Of a stretch of DNA of 64,000 nt, positions 58,727 through 64,000 are shown one piece after another (position 1 is the stretch's first letter; every line of letters begins with the position of its first letter). The notes below the pieces were generated by a model. That model searched no databases. It was not told the DNA's origin and saw nothing but the letters and a program-made list of their open reading frames with translations. The stretch is from JBOFIQ01 sp051654905 (GTDB taxonomy: Bacteria > Actinomycetota > Actinomycetes > Propionibacteriales > Propionibacteriaceae): contig JBOFYY010000156.1 of NCBI GenBank assembly GCA_051654905.1, forward strand, positions 274,134 to 338,133, read 5' to 3'. A program made the translations under genes and the position numbers.

Positions 58727-59533
58727 ATGGTCGATTTTTCTCATCCTTTTCAGCTCGCCGATGAGGCCGCTGCTGCATTACGTACTCGCCTAGGAGTTAC
58801 TCGCATCGATGTAGGTCTTGTGCTCGGGTCAGGATGGAGCGCTGCCGCCGATTCACTAGGAACTCAAATCGCTACTTGCGATCTAGGAGAGCTACCTGGA
58901 TTCTCCAAACCTGTTGTTGCAGGCCATGGTGGGCAAGCTCGCGCGATTCGTACTGAATCTGGTCGCACGGCACTGGTGCTAACCGGCCGTACTCATTTCT
59001 ACGAAGGTCGTGGCGTAGCACCAGTCGTACATGGGGTACGTACTATGGCTGCATTAGGCGCATCCAAAGTGGTCTTAACTAATGGCTGTGGCGGGCTACG
59101 TCGTGAGTGGGTTCCTGGCACAATAGTTGCGCTATCTGACCATTTGAACCTAACCGGAGCAACCCCACTTATGGGTGCCACGTTCATTGATATGTCTGAA
59201 GCCTATTCTTCTCAGCTACGCGCACTGGTACAAGAAGTAGCTCCTGGAACTCCTGAAGGTGTCTACGCTCAATTCCATGGCCCGGCCTATGAAACTCCTG
59301 CCGAAGTTCGAATGGCTGCAACGCTAGGAGCCGATCTAGTAGGAATGTCGACAGCTCTTGAGGTCATCGCTGCCCGGGAAGCAAAACTAGAGGTATTAGG
59401 ACTTTCGTTGGTAACAAATCATGCTGCCGGTATTGCAAATGAAACGTTGGATCATGCTGAGGTTATTGCTGCTGGTCAAGCCGCAGCACCTAAACTTCAG
59501 TCCTTGTTACAAGCTCTCATTGGTCGTCTCTAA
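58727..59533 (+). CDS. punA: Purine-nucleoside phosphorylase
   Basis: The 268-residue class II (trimeric) PNP cleaves inosine and guanosine to the base and ribose-1-phosphate. VLGSGWSAAADSLG near residue 32, LTGRTHFYEGRG near residue 85, KVVLTNGCGGLR near residue 110, the purine-site Glu in GPAYETPAEVRM near residue 185 and GMSTALEVIAAREA near residue 205 are present. The next gene, a phosphosugar mutase, can convert ribose-1-P to ribose-5-P, and a nucleoside kinase-like gene follows. Confidence 0.94.
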   Translation: MVDFSHPFQLADEAAAALRTRLGVTRIDVGLVLGSGWSAAADSLGTQIATCDLGELPGFSKPVVAGHGGQARAIRTESGRTALVLTGRTHFYEGRGVAPVVHGVRTMAALGASKVVLTNGCGGLRREWVPGTIVALSDHLNLTGATPLMGATFIDMSEAYSSQLRALVQEVAPGTPEGVYAQFHGPAYETPAEVRMAATLGADLVGMSTALEVIAAREAKLEVLGLSLVTNHAAGIANETLDHAEVIAAGQAAAPKLQSLLQALIGRL

Positions 59534-59551
59534 TTAAGAAGGATGCAAGCG

Positions 59552-61219
59552 ATGCTTGATACTACTATGTTGGCAGCTATCGAATCCTGGCTTTCTCAAG
59601 ACCCTGATCCAGCTACTCGCGCAACATTAGAGCAGCTACGTGATCGTGCTTTGGCCAAAGATACTGAGGCTCAGAGCGCTCTTGCTGCTGCTTTTGCTGG
59701 ACCACTTGAGTTTGGCACTGCTGGGCTTAGAGGACCGCTTGGTCCAGGTCCAGCTCGTATGAATCGGGTGGTTGTTGCGCAAGCTGCCGCTGGTTTCGCC
59801 GAATGGCTACGCGACCAGGGGCTAACTACCGTTGCCGATAAGCCGGGCAAAGTCATTATCGGCTACGATGCTCGCTACAATTCCGATATTTTCGCTCAAG
59901 ATACCGCTGAAATCATGGCGGGTGCTGGTTTTGAACCACTACTGACTGCCATGCACACGCCCACTCCGGTAGTGGCTTTTGGGATCAAACATTTTGGGTG
60001 TGTAGCCGGCATTGTCGTCACAGCTTCTCATAACCCACCGCAAGATAATGGTTACAAAGTTTATTTAGGCGATGGCTCACAAATAGTTCCCCCCGTCGAC
60101 GGCGAAATTGCCGCTAAGATCGCGGCTATCTCCGAGCGTCCTATCAGCGAGATCCCGCGCGGTAGTGACATCACGATAGTGGGTGATGAGCTAGTTACTG
60201 CCTATTTAGAGCGTGCCGTAACTTTAGTCGAGCAGCAGAATCCTCGCCAGTTGCGCTGGGTATATACCGCCATGCATGGGGTGGGTGCACGAGTCATGGA
60301 TCGGGTTGCTAACGCGATCGGTTTCCCTGATTCAATACCTGTAGTTGAGCAGATCGAACCAGATCCAGCTTTCCCCACGGTAACTTTCCCTAACCCAGAA
60401 GAGCCTGGTGCTATTGATCTGGCACTAGCGTTAGCCAAACAGCACGACGCCGATGTTGTTATTGCCAATGATCCTGATGCTGATCGTTGCGCTGTTGCGA
60501 TTCCGATTGCTGGTTCCTGGCGTATGCTCCGCGGCGATGAGCTAGGTTCGCTCTTAGGAGATGATGCACTACGTCGTGGTGTTACTGGCACCTATGCCAA
60601 CTCCATCGTGAGTTCTACTCAGCTACAAGCGATGGCTAAGGCATACGGGGCACCGTTCTGCTCTACTTTGACTGGATTTAAGTGGATAGGTCGGGTCCCT
60701 GATCTGGCTTTTGGCTATGAAGAAGCTATCGGTTACTGCGTAGATTCTGCTGCGGTCCCTGATAAAGACGGAATTACTGCGGCAGCCCGAGTTTTAGCAA
60801 TTGCTGCTGAGCTAAAAGCGGCTGGAAAAACCTTAGCTGACCGACTTGCAGATATTTCTAAAACCTATGGTCTCTTTGCTACCGATCAGCTCAGTGTCCG
60901 GGTAGAGGATCTATCAATCATCAGTAACGCTATGGCACAGCTTCGTAACCAACCACCACAGGAACTTTTGGGAGAACCAGTCACCGTCAGTGATCTTTCT
61001 CGCCCCAGTAATGGCCTTCCTGCCACTAATGGGATGGAGTTTACTAGTGAACGTATTCACGTCGTGGTTCGCCCTTCAGGGACAGAGCCAAAGCTCAAAT
61101 GCTATTTGGAATATCGCCAGAGCCCACAAGAGTCTGCCGATCTAGTTACGGCTCAGCAGCGCGCTGCCGCAGCTCTGCTACAACTTCGTAGCGAACTTTC
61201 AACAGCATTAGGGCTTTAG
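59552..61219 (+). CDS. pmmB: Phospho-sugar mutase (PmmB/phosphopentomutase-like)
   Basis: The 555-residue alpha-D-phosphohexomutase has the phosphoserine loop VVTASHNPPQDNGYK near residue 150, metal loop IANDPDADRCAVAI near residue 305, sugar loop FGYEEAIGYCVD near residue 388 and phosphate-binding VVRPSGTEPKLK near residue 508. Length and motifs match the long PGM2/PmmB subfamily, whose members act on hexose or pentose phosphates. ATG at 59552 is preferred to ATG 59543 because AAGGA then lies 8 bases upstream. Operon with PNP suggests ribose-1-P use. Confidence 0.9.
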   Translation: MLDTTMLAAIESWLSQDPDPATRATLEQLRDRALAKDTEAQSALAAAFAGPLEFGTAGLRGPLGPGPARMNRVVVAQAAAGFAEWLRDQGLTTVADKPGKVIIGYDARYNSDIFAQDTAEIMAGAGFEPLLTAMHTPTPVVAFGIKHFGCVAGIVVTASHNPPQDNGYKVYLGDGSQIVPPVDGEIAAKIAAISERPISEIPRGSDITIVGDELVTAYLERAVTLVEQQNPRQLRWVYTAMHGVGARVMDRVANAIGFPDSIPVVEQIEPDPAFPTVTFPNPEEPGAIDLALALAKQHDADVVIANDPDADRCAVAIPIAGSWRMLRGDELGSLLGDDALRRGVTGTYANSIVSSTQLQAMAKAYGAPFCSTLTGFKWIGRVPDLAFGYEEAIGYCVDSAAVPDKDGITAAARVLAIAAELKAAGKTLADRLADISKTYGLFATDQLSVRVEDLSIISNAMAQLRNQPPQELLGEPVTVSDLSRPSNGLPATNGMEFTSERIHVVVRPSGTEPKLKCYLEYRQSPQESADLVTAQQRAAAALLQLRSELSTALGL

Positions 61220-61240
61220 ACCCATTAGGTCGGCGAGCGT

Positions 61241-61246
61241 TAGGAT
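61241..61246 (+). promoter_or_regulatory. Leaderless -10 element of nucleoside kinase gene
   Basis: TAGGAT ends 7 bases before GTG at 61254. Confidence 0.5.
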
Positions 61247-61253
61247 AGCAGGC

Positions 61254-61844
61254 GTGACTCAGCGCCAACTTATCCTGCTCGCCGGCCCTTCGGGGAGCGG
61301 CAAATCTCGCTTAGTCGAGCATAGTTCTGTGGTCGGTTTCCGGCTTGATGATTTTTATCGCGATGCCGATGCCCCCGATTTGCCGCAAACTTTAGGGATT
61401 GTTGACTGGGACGATGTGCGCTCTTGGGATCTTATGGGAGCAGCTGATGCTCTAGCAGAGCTACTGTATAGCGGATCTACCCACACTCCGGTTTATAGCA
61501 TTAGCTTGTCCCAGCGCACAGGTTCTCAGACTATGAGTTGCGCAGCAGATTCTCTCATTATTGCTGAAGGCATTTTTGCTATTGAACTGCTAGCAGAGTT
61601 ACAGCGACGCGAAGTTGCAGTTACTGCCATCTATCTTGACCGCCCTAGGCTGCTTACTTTCTGGCTCCGGCTTTCTCGAGACCTTCGTGAGCATCGTAAA
61701 CCACCCCATGTTCTTATTCGACGCGGACTGGCATTACTACGTCACGATCCTCAATTACGGCAGCACGCTATTGCAGTAGGATTTAGCCCACTATCGATGA
61801 AAGCAGCATTAACTTTAGTAGCGAAAATGTCGCGTACTTCCTAA
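61254..61844 (+). CDS. Uridine kinase-like P-loop kinase
   Basis: The 196-residue protein has Walker A LLAGPSGSGKSR (residues 7-18), the FRLDDFYRDADAP segment typical of uridine kinases with the catalytic Asp, WDDVRSWD, and an IIAEGIFAIEL strand. It likely phosphorylates uridine or a related nucleoside. The C-terminal third is divergent from Udk, so substrate is uncertain. GTG start. Confidence 0.82.
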   Translation: MTQRQLILLAGPSGSGKSRLVEHSSVVGFRLDDFYRDADAPDLPQTLGIVDWDDVRSWDLMGAADALAELLYSGSTHTPVYSISLSQRTGSQTMSCAADSLIIAEGIFAIELLAELQRREVAVTAIYLDRPRLLTFWLRLSRDLREHRKPPHVLIRRGLALLRHDPQLRQHAIAVGFSPLSMKAALTLVAKMSRTS

Positions 61845-61863
61845 CTACTTACCTTAGATAACG

Positions 61864-61901
61864 CCAAAGGGGTGGGATAGCTAACTATCCCACCCCTTTG
61901 G
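61864..61901 (+). terminator. Strong bidirectional terminator between kinase and metG
   Basis: A 17-bp perfect stem (61864-61880 with 61885-61901) with a CTAA loop lies between convergent genes; the arm starts CCAAAGGGGTGGG. Confidence 0.85.
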
Positions 61902-61916
61902 TCACAGAACTTTTAA

Positions 61917-63701
61917 TTACACATTAATTGGTGCCCACTCGGGACCAGTTTCTCCCAGCTTTTCATCAAGCTTAGTGAAAAGTGGCGATGGCTTATCTAG
62001 CGGACGTCCTGCTTCGATTGGGGTTGATTCCCATCGCGCTTGCTCGTCAGCATAGTTCCCCATGAGAACTGGGTAGGTTAAACCGTCTTCTTCCACTTCA
62101 TAGATTTCTGGCTGTGCCGCCCAAATGCCGGTGCCGCCCAATGCCTCATGAATCTTCTGAGCCGCATGTGGCATGAAGGGTGTCAGCAAGGTGTTACAGT
62201 CTTGTACGACTTGGAGAGCAGTGTTTAATACCGTATCGTGACGCTCTGGGTCGTCTTTTAGTTTCCATGGTTCACAGTCAGAAAGATACTTATTAGCTGC
62301 ACCTACGACGCGCATCGCTTCCCCAATGGCTTGTTTGAAGCGATTCTTTCCGATGAGTTCTCCCACCGTAGCGAATGCTTCTTTTGAGGTAGCGAGCATT
62401 GCCTTATCAATATCGGCAAGTGTTCCTGCTGTTGGAATTGCTCCCCTAGCTTTATGAGCCATTGATAGGGATCTATTGACTAGGTTGCCCCATTCATTTG
62501 CTAGCTCAAAATTGATCCGGCGAACGAATTCTTCCCAAGTGAAGTCGGTGTCTTGGTTTTCGGGACCGGCAACCGCGATAAAGTACCGCAGCGCATCCGG
62601 CCCGAATTCGGCTAGGAATTGTCCTACGTAAATATTTGCGCCCCGCGAGGAGGATACTTTCGAGCCACTCATAGTCAAAAATTCCGAGCTGACAATTTCA
62701 GCTGGCATTTGAAGCTGCCCGAAGGGACCTTTATTACCGCCTCGGTCCCCTGCCCCATTCTGTCCCAATAGGATGGAGGGCCAAATAACCGAGTGGAAGG
62801 TGATGTTGTCTTTACCCATGAAGTAGTAGGAAAGCGCTTCTGGGTTATGCCACCATTGCTTCCAGGCTTCTGGGTTTCCGCTACGTTGTGCCCATTCCAT
62901 TGACGCAGATAAGTATCCGATTACGGCATCGAACCACACATAGATTTTCTTCATGCCATTATCGCGCCAGCCGTCGATAGGCACCGAGATTCCCCAGTCC
63001 AAATCTCGAGTAATAGCGCGTGGCTGTAACTCATCAATAAAGTTTTGGGAGAACTTCAAGACATTAGGACGCCAGTCTTGGCGCATCTGCAACCATGCCG
63101 AAAGGCTCTCTTGAAAAGCAGGCAGATCCAGAAACATATGTTCTGCATCAACAAATAGCGGAGTTTCGCCGTTGAGCTTGGAACGAGGATTCTTGAGCTG
63201 TTCTGGATCAAGCTGACGACCACAACTATCGCACTGGTCACCGCGCGCATCATCGTAGTCGCAGAAGGGGCAGGTTCCTTCTATATAACGATCAGCAAGG
63301 GTACGTCCGGTTGAGGGCGAAATAGCACCTTTTTGGACGCGAGAAACAATGTAACCATTGTTGTAGAGAGCTTCAAACATTGTTTGTACGACATGCTCAT
63401 GGTTCTTTGTCGTAGTACGAGTGTACAAGTCATATGAGATACCCAAGTGGCGCAAGTCAAGAACGTTTATGCCATGGTACTTATCGGCAACTTGATGAGC
63501 TGTTAAACCTTCTTTATCAGCTTGCACTTGAATAGCAGTGCCATGTTCGTCAGTTCCTGACACCATCAGCACATGGTTACCGGTCATTCGCATATAACGG
63601 CTGAAGACGTCCGAGGGGACTCCAAAACCAGAAACATGCCCGATATGACGGGGTCCATTCGCGTACGGCCACGCGACTGCGGTAAGAACGTGCTTGGTCA
63701 T
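61917..63701 (-). CDS. metG: Methionyl-tRNA synthetase
   Basis: The 594-residue class I synthetase charges tRNA-Met. The HIGH motif is in ANGPRHIGHVSGF near residue 18, a zinc knuckle CPFCDYDDARGDQCDSC near residue 144 and the KMSKS equivalent SGSKVSSSRG near residue 346. It lacks the C-terminal EMAP-like tRNA-binding domain. Start leaderless-type. It is downstream of the rRNA terminators on the same strand but has its own promoter. Confidence 0.97.
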   Translation of the reverse strand: MTKHVLTAVAWPYANGPRHIGHVSGFGVPSDVFSRYMRMTGNHVLMVSGTDEHGTAIQVQADKEGLTAHQVADKYHGINVLDLRHLGISYDLYTRTTTKNHEHVVQTMFEALYNNGYIVSRVQKGAISPSTGRTLADRYIEGTCPFCDYDDARGDQCDSCGRQLDPEQLKNPRSKLNGETPLFVDAEHMFLDLPAFQESLSAWLQMRQDWRPNVLKFSQNFIDELQPRAITRDLDWGISVPIDGWRDNGMKKIYVWFDAVIGYLSASMEWAQRSGNPEAWKQWWHNPEALSYYFMGKDNITFHSVIWPSILLGQNGAGDRGGNKGPFGQLQMPAEIVSSEFLTMSGSKVSSSRGANIYVGQFLAEFGPDALRYFIAVAGPENQDTDFTWEEFVRRINFELANEWGNLVNRSLSMAHKARGAIPTAGTLADIDKAMLATSKEAFATVGELIGKNRFKQAIGEAMRVVGAANKYLSDCEPWKLKDDPERHDTVLNTALQVVQDCNTLLTPFMPHAAQKIHEALGGTGIWAAQPEIYEVEEDGLTYPVLMGNYADEQARWESTPIEAGRPLDKPSPLFTKLDEKLGETGPEWAPINV

Positions 63702-63707
63702 ATAACT

Positions 63708-63713
63708 ATTCTA
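63708..63713 (-). promoter_or_regulatory. Leaderless -10 element of metG
   Basis: TAGAAT on the minus strand, 6 bases before ATG at 63701. Confidence 0.65.
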
Positions 63714-63869
63714 TCCTCACCGACACTACTGCTATTACCATCTGTAGCGGGGTCACCCAGTACCGAACTAGCTTTTTACTAGTTCTTTCTTTCTCTGATT
63801 GCGATTCCGCATAGTTGACAATCTGCTGTTTCAGGACTCTGATGGTGTTTTTTGTGGGTGCATTGTATC

Positions 63870-63925
63870 GGGGTATTTTGTTTTGGGAAACAAAATACCC
63901 CTCGAGCAAAGCTCGAGGGGTATTT
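63870..63925 (-). terminator. Double, mutually exclusive hairpins after 5S rRNA
   Basis: On the minus strand the first stem pairs 63911-63925 with 63893-63907 (15 bp, TTT loop) and is followed by ATTTTGTTT, a good terminator. The second pairs 63888-63901 with 63870-63883 (14 bp). They share the arm 63893-63901, so only one can form fully. Confidence 0.8.
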
Positions 63926-63928
63926 ATA

Positions 63929-64000
63929 AGTCCGGCAACGTCCTAGTCTCCCACACAATCGCTCATGCAGTACCATCGGCGCTAAAGGGCTTAGCTTCCA
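63929..64000 (-). rRNA. rrf: 5S ribosomal RNA, 3' part
   Basis: The minus strand reads GGTACTGCATGAG, then GTGGGAGACTAGGACG and TTGCCGGAC at its 3' end, the conserved 3' half of actinobacterial 5S rRNA. The 5' end lies beyond the window, and the rest of the rRNA operon should lie to the right. The exact 3' end is approximate. Confidence 0.88.

Overview
The window looks like a chromosomal segment of an actinobacterium with unusually balanced base composition (near equal AT and GC by eye, not computed). The lineage call rests on families and gene orders that are characteristic of Actinomycetota: a WhiB regulator, DUF3039, DUF3499, DUF2017 next to clpS, TIGR03089, DUF5719, a DUF3618 protein, a HemC-HemD fusion, an LpdA-type flavoprotein and a decaprenyl-phosphate phosphoribosyltransferase homologue. 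Several blocks match mycobacterial gene order: whiB2-manB-DUF3499-metallopeptidase-manC-LCP, clpS-DUF2017-murI-rph-rdgB, and lpdA-PNP-pmmB. I see no phage, transposon, integron or CRISPR array. Species cannot be named from the sequence alone.

Layout. 1-3.1 kb: a truncated dynamin-like GTPase and a PrsW-family membrane protease. 3.2-10.8 kb: four tRNAs (Arg, His, Lys, Leu), an MFS exporter, oligoribonuclease, a DedA/VTT membrane protein under an apparent iron box, the MurT/GatD lipid II amidation pair, a hydrolase and a peroxiredoxin. 10.9-14.9 kb: an rph-rdgB-thyA-dfrA-dinB operon linking RNA maturation, nucleotide-pool cleaning, thymidylate synthesis and a translesion polymerase. 14.9-20.6 kb: a YhgE/Pip protein with an ABC-like ATPase, two bacterial PH-domain proteins and murI. 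20.7-26.2 kb: feoA-feoB-feoC-like iron uptake under tandem DtxR/IdeR-like boxes, DUF2017-clpS, and pncB-pncA NAD salvage. 26.3-29.5 kb: malQ, an RDD protein and DUF3039.

29.6-43.6 kb is a cell-surface locus: Trm112-like protein, phosphomannomutase, DUF3499, a zincin-like protein, DUF5719, a 1057-residue glycosyltransferase/membrane protein, WhiB, mannose-1-phosphate guanylyltransferase, TIGR03089, a formate/nitrite-type channel, two LCP ligases and GtrA. It can make GDP-mannose and probably builds and attaches a surface glycan. 43.6-51.4 kb holds heme biosynthesis: hemE-hemY-hemCD-hemB-hemL with overlapping or abutting reading frames, and hemA divergent. 51.4-61.9 kb: birA, DUF937, maf, a UbiA-type phosphoribosyltransferase, two short-chain dehydrogenases, an LpdA-type flavoprotein and a purine nucleoside phosphorylase-phosphosugar mutase-nucleoside kinase block. 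61.9-64 kb: metG and the 3' part of a 5S rRNA gene with its terminators.

The most consistent signal not explained by gene content is the start architecture. About twenty genes, mostly first in their transcription unit, have no Shine-Dalgarno sequence but carry a TANNNT hexamer ending exactly 6-7 bases before ATG or GTG, as expected for leaderless mRNAs. Genes inside operons tend to have purine-rich ribosome sites or ATGA overlaps. This pattern also decides several start codons (rph, manC, DUF3499, murT). The best regulatory lead is a 17/19 match to the DtxR/IdeR iron box lying over the -10 and start codon of the DedA-like gene. The best candidate for an incompletely described system is the DUF5719-glycosyltransferase pair under a WhiB gene.
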